Shown here piece by piece: positions 14,819 to 23,561 of a DNA stretch of 36,104 bases. Made by a program: the position numbers and the translations under genes. Each line of letters starts with the position of its first letter. Position 1 is the stretch's first letter. The notes beneath the pieces are model-generated. The model ran no database searches, was not told the origin of the DNA, and saw only the letters and a list, made by a program, of their open reading frames with translations. The DNA lies in NCBI GenBank assembly GCA_934725855.1, contig CAKVCL010000033.1:1-36104 (forward strand). The letters are read 5' to 3'. The stretch is from an uncultured Cellulosilyticum sp. Its GTDB lineage: Bacteria; Bacillota; Clostridia; Lachnospirales; Cellulosilyticaceae.

Positions 14819-17281
14819 GTGAGTGCCAAAGATTTAGCTGATAAGATTAATTTGACAGATAGACAGACAATGCAGATTAATGCGATGACGGGTAATAACA
14901 GCATATTACTTGAACGTATACAAGAAAGTATTTGTAAGGCTAAAAAAATTGACATCATTGTATCATTTCTTATGGAATCAGGGGTTAAAAAGATAGTAAG
15001 TGATTTAAAAGAAGCTATCATGAGAGGTGCACAGGTACGAATTTTAACAGGAAACTATCTAAATATAACTCAGCCACAGGCATTATATTTATTGCGTAAA
15101 GAGCTGGGAGATACCATAGATTTACGCTTTTATAATGAACCTAATAAGTGTTTTCACCCTAAGGCATATATTTTTCATTATCAGATAGATGGTGAGATTT
15201 ATGTCGGTTCATCTAATTTATCATTAGGGGCACTCACAAAATCTATAGAATGGAACTATCGTTTTAGTCAATCGACTCATCAAGAGGACTTTAATTATTT
15301 TTACACCACATTTTGTGAGCTGTTTGAAGAACATGCCATTTCGATTACAGATGAGGTACTGGCTCATTACTCTAAAGTCTGGAAGCAGCCTAAATTTATT
15401 AGACAAGCTATAGAGGAAGAAGAAAACGTAACGGCACTTTTTGAACCAAGAGGGGCACAGATAGAAGCACTATATGCGTTGCAAAAATGTCGTGAGGAAG
15501 GATATGATAAGGGACTGGTTGTGGCAGCTACAGGAATAGGAAAAACTTATTTAGCTGCTTTTGATTCTAGGGAGTTTGAACGTGTTTTATTTGTGGCACA
15601 CCGTAAGGAGATTATAAAGCAAGCTGCCCAGAGCTTCAAAAATGTAAGACCAGATAAAAGTATTGGTTTCTTTTATGGCGAGCAGAAGCAAACAGATGAA
15701 GACCTTATTTTTGCTTTGATTGAAACTTTAGGGAATAAGAAGTATTTAAATGAAGCTTATTTTAAACCTGATGCATTTGATTATATTGTTATAGATGAAT
15801 TTCATCATGCAGTAGCTAATGATTATAAAAGACTAATGGAGTATCTTAAGCCTAAGTTTTTATTAGGGCTTACAGCAACACCAGAACGACTAGATAATAA
15901 GGATGTTTTTGCATTATGCGATTATAACAATGTATATGAAGTACGGTTAATGGAAGCCATTAATAAAGGTTGGCTAGTGCCTTTTAGATATTATGGCATA
16001 TATGATGAAACAGTAGATTATAGTCAGATACATATAAAGAATGGCAAATATGATGAGAAAGAACTAGAACAAAGATTGATGATTCATGAACGTGCGGAGT
16101 TAGTTTTTAAACATTATAGTAAGTATCATTCAAAATGTACGATGGGATTTTGCAGCTCAAAAGGTCATGCAGAGTATATGGCAAAATATTTTAATGAAAA
16201 AGGAATTTCGGCAGCTGCTGTTTATAGTGGTGAGCAAGGTGAAAACACCAAAAAAAGAGATGAAGCGATTAATGGTTTAATAAAGGGTGAGATTAGAGTA
16301 GTTTTTTCGGTAGAAATGTTTAATGAAGGAGTAGACGTACCTAATATTGATACTGTACTCTTTTTAAGACCAACTGAGTCACCTACTGTCTTTTTACAAC
16401 AACTAGGAAGAGGATTAAGAAAGTATAAAAATAAAGAATACTTAACGGTACTAGACTTTATCGGTAACTATAAGAAAGCAAATCTCATTCCATTCTTATT
16501 AAGTGGCAAGGCATATGAAGGAAAATCACTCGTTAAAGGAACACCACTTGAATTTGAATATCCTGATGAATGCTTTGTGGATTTTGATTTTAAATTAGTG
16601 GATTTGTTTAAAAGACAATCAGAAAATGAACTCAGTATTAAAGATAAGATTATTAGTGCATACTTAGAGGTAAAGACACGTTTAGGGCATAGACCGAGCC
16701 GAACAGAGTTATTTTTATATATGGATGAAGAAATATTTTCAGCTATGAAAAAGAATGCTAAGTTTAATATATTGAGAGATTATATGAGCTTTTTAAATGA
16801 ACAAAAAGAGCTTACAGATGAAGAAAAACTATTATATCATTCTAGGGCAAGAGAATTTTTGAATATGCTAGAAACAACAGGTATGTCTAAGTCATATAAA
16901 ATGCCAATCTTTAAGGCTTTTTATAATGAAGGAAATATGAAAATGGCGATTACTGAGGAAGATGTTTATAAAGCGATGCAAACGTTTTATAGTCAAGGGA
17001 CAAATGGGGCAGATATGCTTAAAGATAAAATGACAGCAGGCTATAAAGACTGGGGGCAAAAAGAATATGTTAAGCTTGCGAAAAATAATCCTATTAAATT
17101 CTTAAAGAAGACCGAACATGCCTTTTTTGTAGAAAAGGAGGGTTATGCACTAGCATTAACAGAAGATATGGTACAATACTTAGAGTCAGAGTGCTTTAAA
17201 TGTCATGTTGAAGATATTATTAAGCTAAGAACTTTAGAATATTATAAAGATAGATTGAGTAAACAAGAGAAAAAGAATTAG
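14819..17281 (+). CDS. PLD-nuclease-like plus SF2 DEAD/DEAH-type helicase fusion
   Basis: This is an 820-aa two-module protein. Residues about 25-190 form a phospholipase-D-like domain with the HKD-type half site HPKAYIF (His113, Lys115) and GSSNLS (130-135). That fold occurs in nucleases acting on DNA ends. Residues about 210-560 are a superfamily 2 helicase: ATGIGKT (Walker A, 237-243), the DEFH box (326-329), TATPER (352-357), NEGVDVP and QQLGRGLRKY (motif VI). The C-terminal 250 residues are helical and unassigned. GTG is used as start, with GGAGGG before it. The family resembles type III restriction-like and DUF3427-type helicases. The methyltransferase gene follows after 10 bp. A role in DNA defence or repair is inference. 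Confidence 0.85.
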   Translation: MSAKDLADKINLTDRQTMQINAMTGNNSILLERIQESICKAKKIDIIVSFLMESGVKKIVSDLKEAIMRGAQVRILTGNYLNITQPQALYLLRKELGDTIDLRFYNEPNKCFHPKAYIFHYQIDGEIYVGSSNLSLGALTKSIEWNYRFSQSTHQEDFNYFYTTFCELFEEHAISITDEVLAHYSKVWKQPKFIRQAIEEEENVTALFEPRGAQIEALYALQKCREEGYDKGLVVAATGIGKTYLAAFDSREFERVLFVAHRKEIIKQAAQSFKNVRPDKSIGFFYGEQKQTDEDLIFALIETLGNKKYLNEAYFKPDAFDYIVIDEFHHAVANDYKRLMEYLKPKFLLGLTATPERLDNKDVFALCDYNNVYEVRLMEAINKGWLVPFRYYGIYDETVDYSQIHIKNGKYDEKELEQRLMIHERAELVFKHYSKYHSKCTMGFCSSKGHAEYMAKYFNEKGISAAAVYSGEQGENTKKRDEAINGLIKGEIRVVFSVEMFNEGVDVPNIDTVLFLRPTESPTVFLQQLGRGLRKYKNKEYLTVLDFIGNYKKANLIPFLLSGKAYEGKSLVKGTPLEFEYPDECFVDFDFKLVDLFKRQSENELSIKDKIISAYLEVKTRLGHRPSRTELFLYMDEEIFSAMKKNAKFNILRDYMSFLNEQKELTDEEKLLYHSRAREFLNMLETTGMSKSYKMPIFKAFYNEGNMKMAITEEDVYKAMQTFYSQGTNGADMLKDKMTAGYKDWGQKEYVKLAKNNPIKFLKKTEHAFFVEKEGYALALTEDMVQYLESECFKCHVEDIIKLRTLEYYKDRLSKQEKKN

Positions 17282-17291
17282 GAGAGACCTT

Positions 17292-17864
17292 ATGAATAAC
17301 TATTACAATGAGAACGCAAAAGAATTTTTTGAAGGGACAGCATATGTGGATATGAGCGAGAATTATATAGATTTTCTATTATTCATCCCTGATGGCGGAA
17401 AAATTCTTGATGCGGGATGCGGCTCAGGCAGAGATAGTTTAATGTTCATGAAACAAGATTATGAAGTCGTTGCTATTGATGGTTCAATTGAAATGTGTCG
17501 TTTAGCAAGTGAGCATATAGGGCAAGAAGTGAAACACATGCTTTTTGAGGAGATTGATTTTGAAAATGAATTTGATGGCGTTTGGGCTTCTGCTTCCTTA
17601 CTTCATGTACCAAGTGAAAAATTAGAAGGCGTTTTAGTAAAGCTCAAAAAAGCACTTAAAGATAAAGGCATTTTATATGCTTCTTTTAAATATGGCACAT
17701 TTGAAGGAGAAAGAAATGGACGCTATTTTCATAATCTAACGGAAGAAAAAGCAGAAGTAATATTTACAAAGGTTGGTTTTCGTATTGAAAAAATGTGGAT
17801 AACAGGGGATGTTAGAGAAGGAAGAGAAGATGAAAAATGGCTAAATATATTAGCTATGGCATAG
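17292..17864 (+). CDS. Class I SAM-dependent methyltransferase
   Basis: This is a small Rossmann-fold methyltransferase. Motif I is ILDAGCGSGRDS at about residues 37-48, the acidic residue after strand 2 is in VVAIDGS (about 59-65), and the motif IV region is FDGVWASASLLHVP. There is no DNA-methyltransferase catalytic motif (NPPY/DPPY/PCQ), so modification of DNA bases is not indicated. The pattern is closer to TehB/UbiE-type small-molecule or protein methyltransferases. It starts 10 bp after the helicase gene with a GGAGAG ribosome site, so it is almost certainly co-transcribed. Substrate unknown. Confidence 0.88.
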   Translation: MNNYYNENAKEFFEGTAYVDMSENYIDFLLFIPDGGKILDAGCGSGRDSLMFMKQDYEVVAIDGSIEMCRLASEHIGQEVKHMLFEEIDFENEFDGVWASASLLHVPSEKLEGVLVKLKKALKDKGILYASFKYGTFEGERNGRYFHNLTEEKAEVIFTKVGFRIEKMWITGDVREGREDEKWLNILAMA

Positions 17865-17909
17865 TGGTATATTGACGTTATAATGATAAAAGAAAAGAGG
17901 CGATAACAG

Positions 17910-18731
17910 ATGGGAAAAGGATTGCTCGATCCGAAAGTAGACTTTGTGTTTAAAAATATATTTGGTTCAGAAAAGCATCCAGAAATACTGATTTCTTTTT
18001 TAAATGCCATTATTAAACCTACTATACCTATAGTAGGAGTGGAAATCAAAGGAACAGAAATGACTAAGCAATTTATTGATGATAAATATTCAAGGCTGGA
18101 TGTAAAGGCAACGACGAGTAATAATGAGATCATTAATATCGAGATCCAACTCAAAGATGAACATAACATGATCAAAAGGAGTTTATATTACCTAAGTAAA
18201 ATGTACGAAGAGCAGCTTGGAGAAGGAGAAGATTATTCAAATCTAAAGAGGACAATCTGTATTAATATCCTAAACTTTAAATATCTTAAAACAGAAAACT
18301 TCCATACAGGCTATCGCTTAAAAGAGATTCACACGCATGAGGAGTTAACTGATGTTATAGAAATGCACTTTATAGAAATTCCTAAACTGCCAGCAGAAGC
18401 GGATATTACAGATATGCTAGTGGCATGGACGGAATTTCTAAAGGATCCAGAAAGTGAAAAGGTAAGAAGTTTAGAATTAAATTGCAAAGAAGTTAGAGAA
18501 GCAAAAGATGAACTCATTCGAATGAGTAATAATGAAGAACAACGCGCCTTATATGAGATGCGTGCAAAAATTTTAAAGGATAAGGTAAGTGCCCTTAATA
18601 AAGCAAGACGAGAAGGAATTGAAGAGGGAATAAACAGTGTAGCATTAAATATGAAAAAAGCAGGCATCAATTTAATGGTGATACAACAAACGACAGGGTT
18701 GTCGATGGAAGTTATTGAAAGACTAAAGTAG
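17910..18731 (+). CDS. Rpn-family PD-(D/E)XK nuclease (first copy)
   Basis: This is a recombination-promoting nuclease / putative transposase (PDDEXK_2) family member. The N-terminal nuclease core has DPKVDFVFKNIFG at residues 7-19. The active-site residues are likely in RLDVKA (about 57-62) and IEIQL (about 72-76), the D...ExQ form of the fold. The helical C-terminal part ends with a short GIEEGI stretch and a VIQQTTGLSMEVIERLK tail. Rpn proteins in E. coli increase RecA-independent recombination and cut DNA. It starts 45 bp after the methyltransferase. The first 460 bp or so look identical to the following copy; differences cluster in the last third. Confidence 0.88.
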   Translation: MGKGLLDPKVDFVFKNIFGSEKHPEILISFLNAIIKPTIPIVGVEIKGTEMTKQFIDDKYSRLDVKATTSNNEIINIEIQLKDEHNMIKRSLYYLSKMYEEQLGEGEDYSNLKRTICINILNFKYLKTENFHTGYRLKEIHTHEELTDVIEMHFIEIPKLPAEADITDMLVAWTEFLKDPESEKVRSLELNCKEVREAKDELIRMSNNEEQRALYEMRAKILKDKVSALNKARREGIEEGINSVALNMKKAGINLMVIQQTTGLSMEVIERLK

Positions 18732-18771
18732 AATTATAGAGTATATCATAAAAGAAAAGAGGCGATAATAG

Positions 18772-19665
18772 ATGGGAAAAGGATTGCTCGATCCGAAAGT
18801 AGACTTTGTGTTTAAAAATATATTTGGTTCAGAAAAGCATCCAGAAATACTGATTTCTTTTTTAAATGCCATTATTAAACCTACTATACCTATAGTAGGA
18901 GTGGAAATCAAAGGAACAGAAATGACTAAGCAATTTATTGATGATAAATATTCAAGGCTGGATGTAAAGGCAACGACGAGTAATAATGAGATCATTAATA
19001 TCGAGATCCAACTCAAAGATGAACATAACATGATCAAAAGGAGTTTATATTACCTAAGTAAAATGTACGAAGAGCAGCTTGGAGAAGGAGAAGATTATTC
19101 AAATCTAAAGAGGACAATCTGTATTAATATCCTAAACTTTAAATATCTTAAAACAGAAAACTTCCATACAGGCTATCGCTTAAAAGAGATTCACACGCAT
19201 GAGGAGTTAACTGATGTCATAGAAATGCACTTTATAGAAATTCCTAAACTGCCAGCAGAAGCGGATATTACAGATATGTTAGTGGCATGGACAGAATTTC
19301 TAAAGGATCCAGAAAGTGAAAAGGTAAGAAGTTTAGAATTAAGTTATAAAGAAGTCAGAGAAGCAAAAGATGAACTCATCCGAATGAGTAATAATGAAGA
19401 ACAACGTGCTTTATATGAGATGCGTGCAAAGATTTTAAAGGATAAGGTAAGTGCCCTTAATAAAGCGAGGCGAGAAGGAATTGAAGAGGGAATAAAAGAA
19501 GGGATCAAAGAAGGCATTAAAGAAGGAATTAAAGAAGGAATTAAAGAAGGCGTACATGGTGTTGCATTGAATATGAAAAGGGCAGGTATCGATTTTCAGG
19601 TGATACAGCAAATGACTGGTTTGCCGGTGGAGGTTATTGAAAGATTGGAACCGAGTAAAAGGTAA
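18772..19665 (+). CDS. Rpn-family PD-(D/E)XK nuclease (second copy, repeat-expanded)
   Basis: This is a tandem duplicate of the preceding gene, starting 862 bp later and including the same ribosome-site region (AAGAGGCGATA). The nuclease core appears identical residue for residue over about the first 190 residues. It differs in the C-terminal region, where GIEEGI is extended by five EGIK tetrapeptides before the VIQQMTGLPVEVIERLE tail. EGIK/EGxx runs of variable length are common in this family and probably form a charged helix. The sharp change from identity to scattered synonymous differences suggests recent gene conversion. Confidence 0.88.
   Translation: MGKGLLDPKVDFVFKNIFGSEKHPEILISFLNAIIKPTIPIVGVEIKGTEMTKQFIDDKYSRLDVKATTSNNEIINIEIQLKDEHNMIKRSLYYLSKMYEEQLGEGEDYSNLKRTICINILNFKYLKTENFHTGYRLKEIHTHEELTDVIEMHFIEIPKLPAEADITDMLVAWTEFLKDPESEKVRSLELSYKEVREAKDELIRMSNNEEQRALYEMRAKILKDKVSALNKARREGIEEGIKEGIKEGIKEGIKEGIKEGVHGVALNMKRAGIDFQVIQQMTGLPVEVIERLEPSKR
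19478..19553 (+). repeat. 12-bp tandem repeat encoding EGIK units
   Basis: About six imperfect copies of a GAAGGNATNAAA-type unit lie in frame inside the second Rpn gene. The first Rpn copy has only one equivalent unit, so the array expanded after duplication or contracted in the other copy. Confidence 0.8.
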
Positions 19666-19668
19666 AAT

Positions 19669-19721
19669 TTACACAGATTTTACATTCACACTTCTTATAT
19701 TTTACATTTCTATTGTAGTAT
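19669..19721 (+). promoter_or_regulatory. Pho-box promoter of the first Na+/phosphate symporter gene
   Basis: TTAC boxes occur at 19669, 19680 (11 bp) and 19702 (22 bp). The last is part of TTTACA (19701-19706), followed after 9 bp by -10-like TAGTAT (19716-19721). The layout is nearly the same as the pst promoters. Confidence 0.65.
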
Positions 19722-19797
19722 GAAAAAATGAGCAGAATATGTCGAATCATAAGCTCTACAATGAAATCTAATAAAAGATATAAGGAGTATTAGGATA

Positions 19798-21561
19798 ATG
19801 GATATTTTTAGTGTGCTTACCATGCTTGGAGGCTTGGCACTATTTTTATATGGCATGCATGCCATGGGAGAGGGGCTTTCTAAGGTTGCAGGTGGAAGGT
19901 TGGAACGCATTTTAGAGAAGCTCACATCCAGTCCATTTAAAGCAGTTGCACTAGGGGCGGCAGTTACAGCAGTGATTCAGTCTTCTTCGGCAACTACGGT
20001 GATGGTGGTTGGTTTTGTCAATTCAGGTTTAATGAAGCTTTCTCAGGCGATTGGCATTATTATGGGGGCCAATATTGGGACGACGATTACTTCATGGATT
20101 TTAAGTTTATCAGGAATTGAAGGGGATAGTTTTTGGATTCAGCTTCTTAAACCAAGTTCATTTGCACCTGTGCTTGCGCTTATGGGCGTGGTGTTTCTTT
20201 TATTTTCTAAGAATGCCAAACAAAAAGATGTGGGCACCATTTTAATTGGTTTTGCCATTTTGATGGTGGGGATGGATACAATGAGTGATGCGGTAAAGCC
20301 GTTAGCGGATGTGCCAGCCTTTACAAATTTATTTGTCATGTTTTCAAATCCTTTTCTAGGGATGATCGTGGGGGCACTTTTAACGGCGATTATTCAAAGT
20401 TCTTCCGCTTCCGTAGGGATTTTGCAAGCACTTTGCATTACTGGAAAGGTAACTTATGCTTCGGTTATTCCAATTATTATGGGACAAAATATAGGCACTT
20501 GTATTACAGCGCTTCTTTCTAGTATAGGAACGAGTAAAAATGCGAGAAGGGCAGCGCTTGTGCATTTTTATTTTAATGTGATTGGCACACTTGTTTTTAT
20601 GATTGTTTTCTATTCTATGAATGTGGTGATTGATTTTGCATTCTTAGGTGAAAGTGCATCTAGTGCAGGGATTGCTGTGATTCATACAGTATTTAATATA
20701 GGGGCAACCTTCTTATTATTGCCATTTACCAAGGGCTTAGAAAAGTTAGCTTATTTAAGTATTAAAGACGATGAAAATGAAACGATAGATGAGAAAAAAA
20801 TACAGCTCATTGATGAGCGTTTCTTAGAGTCTCCTTCTTTTGCGGTGGAGCAATGTAAGCAAGCGGTGTATAAGATGGCTGAGCTTTCTAAAGAAGCGTT
20901 ATTTAAATCGGTAGCACTCCTAGAGGAATTTAGTGAAGAAAAGGCAGAAGAAGTAAAGCTGCTTGAGGATAAGGTAGATAAGTATGAAGATGAATTAGGC
21001 AGCTATTTGGTTAGGCTTTGTAGTAAGAATTTACTAGAAAAAGATAGCCATGTGGTTTCCATGCTATTACATTTAATTGGTGATTTTGAAAGAATCTCCG
21101 ACCATGCAGTCAATATAATGGAAGCAGGAAGAGAAATGGCTGAGAAAAAGCTGGTATTTTCAGCTGAGGCAAAGAAGGAAATTGAGGTGTTTACAAGAGC
21201 GATAAAAGACATTGTAAATATATCGATTCAGGTGGTAGAAGATGAGGACAAAAAGCTGGCAGTTACAGTAGAACCGTTAGAAGAAGTTATTGACCACTTA
21301 AATGATAAACTCAAAATGCGTCATATACAAAGGTTAAGAGAGGGTGCATGTACGATAGAGCTTGGTTTTATCTTTTCAGATATTACCACCAATTATGAAA
21401 GAGTGGCAGACCATTGTTCCAATATTGCCTTATCGATTTTACAATTAAATAATGAAGAGAGCTTTGATGCACACGAATATATCGACGAGCTTAAAAAGGA
21501 AGATAATGAAGCTTTTAGAGAAAAATATCATTCTTATAAAACCCAGTATGCGTTGTCATAA
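19798..21561 (+). CDS. Na+/phosphate symporter with C-terminal PhoU domain (first paralogue)
   Basis: This is a membrane symporter of the NptA/YjbB (PF02690) type fused to a PhoU-like domain. The two inverted Na_Pi repeats each carry the signature QSSSA (Q61 in QSSSATTVMVVGFVNSG and Q200 in QSSSASVGILQAL). About eight to nine helices fill residues 1-315. The cytoplasmic part (about 340-560) has two PhoU motifs, FERISDHAVNIME and YERVADHCSNIA, with the E/DxxxD metal-binding pattern. It likely imports (or, as YjbB can, exports) phosphate under control of the PhoU domain. AAGGAG precedes the ATG. It has its own Pho-box promoter. Confidence 0.93.
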   Translation: MDIFSVLTMLGGLALFLYGMHAMGEGLSKVAGGRLERILEKLTSSPFKAVALGAAVTAVIQSSSATTVMVVGFVNSGLMKLSQAIGIIMGANIGTTITSWILSLSGIEGDSFWIQLLKPSSFAPVLALMGVVFLLFSKNAKQKDVGTILIGFAILMVGMDTMSDAVKPLADVPAFTNLFVMFSNPFLGMIVGALLTAIIQSSSASVGILQALCITGKVTYASVIPIIMGQNIGTCITALLSSIGTSKNARRAALVHFYFNVIGTLVFMIVFYSMNVVIDFAFLGESASSAGIAVIHTVFNIGATFLLLPFTKGLEKLAYLSIKDDENETIDEKKIQLIDERFLESPSFAVEQCKQAVYKMAELSKEALFKSVALLEEFSEEKAEEVKLLEDKVDKYEDELGSYLVRLCSKNLLEKDSHVVSMLLHLIGDFERISDHAVNIMEAGREMAEKKLVFSAEAKKEIEVFTRAIKDIVNISIQVVEDEDKKLAVTVEPLEEVIDHLNDKLKMRHIQRLREGACTIELGFIFSDITTNYERVADHCSNIALSILQLNNEESFDAHEYIDELKKEDNEAFREKYHSYKTQYALS

Positions 21562-21596
21562 GCATATGAAGTTTAGTAAGTGAGTATACGAAAAAT

Positions 21597-21649
21597 TTAC
21601 TTAGATTTTACATTTCCACTCCTTATATTTTACATATCTAATGTAGGAT
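21597..21649 (+). promoter_or_regulatory. Pho-box promoter of the second Na+/phosphate symporter gene
   Basis: TTAC boxes occur at 21597, 21608 (11 bp) and 21630 (22 bp). The final TTTACA (21629-21634) is followed after 9 bp by TAGGAT (21644-21649). The whole element aligns without gaps to the one before the first symporter gene. Confidence 0.65.
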
Positions 21650-21719
21650 TAAAATTAAAGAGAATAATCTGAAAAATGATTGGTGCTCTTTAATTTAGTA
21701 AAGTATAAGGAGTGTTTTT

Positions 21720-23492
21720 ATGGACATTTTTGGTGTGCTTACAATGCTTGGGGGACTGGCGCTATTTTTATATGGCATGCATGCTATGGGAGAGGGGCTT
21801 TCTAAGGTTTCAGGGGGGAAACTAGAGCATATCTTAGAAAAGTTAACCTCAAATCCTATTAAAGCGGTTGCTTTAGGGGCAGTGGTAACAGGGATTATTC
21901 AGTCTTCTTCTGCAACAACAGTTATGGTCGTTGGTTTTGTAAATTCAGGCATTATGAAATTGTCACAGGCCATTGGTATTATTATGGGAGCTAACATTGG
22001 AACGACCGTGACTTCTTGGATTTTAAGTTTATCAGGAATTGAGGGAGATAGCTTTGTGGTGCAGCTTTTGAAGCCGTCTTCCTTTGCGCCTATTTTAGCA
22101 CTAATTGGTGTTATTTGTATTTTATTTTCTAAAAAGGCAAAGAAAAAAGAAGTGGGTATGATTTTAGTCGGCTTTGGCATATTGATGACAGGAATGGAAA
22201 CGATGAGTAGTGCGGTAAAGCCACTTGCTGACGTGCCTGCCTTTACGGATTTATTTGTGATGTTTTCTAATCCGATTATTGGGATGATTGTAGGGGCTGT
22301 ATTAACAGCAGTGATACAAAGCTCATCTGCTTCAGTAGGAATTTTACAAGCCTTATGTCTAACGGGTAAGGTGACTTATGCTTCTGCACTCCCTATTATT
22401 ATGGGGCAAAATATAGGAACTTGTATTACAGCCATTCTTTCTAGTATTGGAACGAGTAAGAATGCCAGAAGAGCAGCTTTAGTTCATTTATATTTTAATG
22501 TGATTGGCACCAGTGTATTTATGATTGTTTTTTACAGCTTAAATGCTTTTATTAATTTTACAGTGCTTCAAGAAAGTGCTTCTGCAGCTGGGGTTGCTGT
22601 CATTCATACATTCTTTAATGTGAGTGCCACCATTATGCTACTTCCATTTTCTAAATTACTAGAAAAACTAGCTTACCTTACCATTAAAGAGGATGACAAG
22701 GAAAAGGAGACTACTTCAAGTAAGGAGTTTTCACTTTTAGATGAGCGTTTCTTAGATTCACCTTCTTTTGCAGTAGAGCAGTGCAGACAGCTCGTGAATA
22801 AGATGGGGCAGCTTTCTAAGGAAGCATTATTTAAGGCGATTGAGTTATTAGATACATATAGTGAGCAAAAAGCCAAAGAGGTTAAAGACCTAGAAGAGCG
22901 TGTGGATCATTATGAGGATGAATTAGGCAGTTATTTAGTACGTTTAAGCAGTAAAAATTTGACAGAGAAGGATAGTCATACGGTTTCAATGCTCTTACAT
23001 TTGATTGGAAATTTCGAACGCATTTCGGATCATGCAGTCAATATAATGGAAGCAGGCAAAGAAACTCAAAGTAAAGGCATAGCGTTTTCAGCTCAGGCTA
23101 AAAGTGAACTGGCTGTTTTTTCAAGAGCCATTAGGGATATTGTGAATATTTCACTTCAAGTGATTGAAGACCAAGATAAAAAGCTAGCGGTGACGGTAGA
23201 GCCTTTAGAAGAGGTCATTGACTCTCTAAATGATAAACTTAAGAACCGTCATATTCAGAGATTAAGAGAAGGCACCTGCACCATTGAACTCGGTTTTATT
23301 TTTTCTGATATTACAACAAACTATGAAAGAGTAGCAGACCATTGTTCCAATATTGCGCTTTGTATGTTACAGTTAAATAACGAAGAAAACTTTGATGCCC
23401 ATGAGTATATACAAAACCTTAAAAAGGAAGACAATGAGGAATTTAAAGAAAAATATCATTCTTATAAGAAGCAATATAAACTGCCTGCTTAA
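21720..23492 (+). CDS. Na+/phosphate symporter with C-terminal PhoU domain (second paralogue)
   Basis: This is a close paralogue of the preceding gene, with the same architecture: Na_Pi repeats with QSSSATTVMVVGFVNSG and QSSSASVGILQAL, then a PhoU-like cytoplasmic domain with FERISDHAVNIME and YERVADHCSNIA. The membrane part is nearly identical. Divergence is highest in the linker (about residues 320-345) and in the variable helices of the PhoU part. Both copies are full length (587 and 590 aa), each with its own Pho promoter, so both are probably functional. It is followed after 69 bp by phoP with no terminator between, so phoPR may be read from this Pho promoter. Confidence 0.93.
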   Translation: MDIFGVLTMLGGLALFLYGMHAMGEGLSKVSGGKLEHILEKLTSNPIKAVALGAVVTGIIQSSSATTVMVVGFVNSGIMKLSQAIGIIMGANIGTTVTSWILSLSGIEGDSFVVQLLKPSSFAPILALIGVICILFSKKAKKKEVGMILVGFGILMTGMETMSSAVKPLADVPAFTDLFVMFSNPIIGMIVGAVLTAVIQSSSASVGILQALCLTGKVTYASALPIIMGQNIGTCITAILSSIGTSKNARRAALVHLYFNVIGTSVFMIVFYSLNAFINFTVLQESASAAGVAVIHTFFNVSATIMLLPFSKLLEKLAYLTIKEDDKEKETTSSKEFSLLDERFLDSPSFAVEQCRQLVNKMGQLSKEALFKAIELLDTYSEQKAKEVKDLEERVDHYEDELGSYLVRLSSKNLTEKDSHTVSMLLHLIGNFERISDHAVNIMEAGKETQSKGIAFSAQAKSELAVFSRAIRDIVNISLQVIEDQDKKLAVTVEPLEEVIDSLNDKLKNRHIQRLREGTCTIELGFIFSDITTNYERVADHCSNIALCMLQLNNEENFDAHEYIQNLKKEDNEEFKEKYHSYKKQYKLPA

Positions 23493-23561
23493 AGAAAAAA
23501 GAGGCTGGTTAGAAAATGGAACTGGGTAAGTCAGAAAGAAATAAATGGAGGGCGTGAGATT

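Noticed and set aside
17729..18175. 148-codon minus-strand ORF, with a near-identical one at 18723-19037
   Set aside because: They are antisense frames of the duplicated Rpn genes; their similarity only mirrors the duplication.
19478..19553. Short tandem array as a CRISPR-like array
   Set aside because: Units are 12 bp, contiguous without spacers and in frame within a gene.
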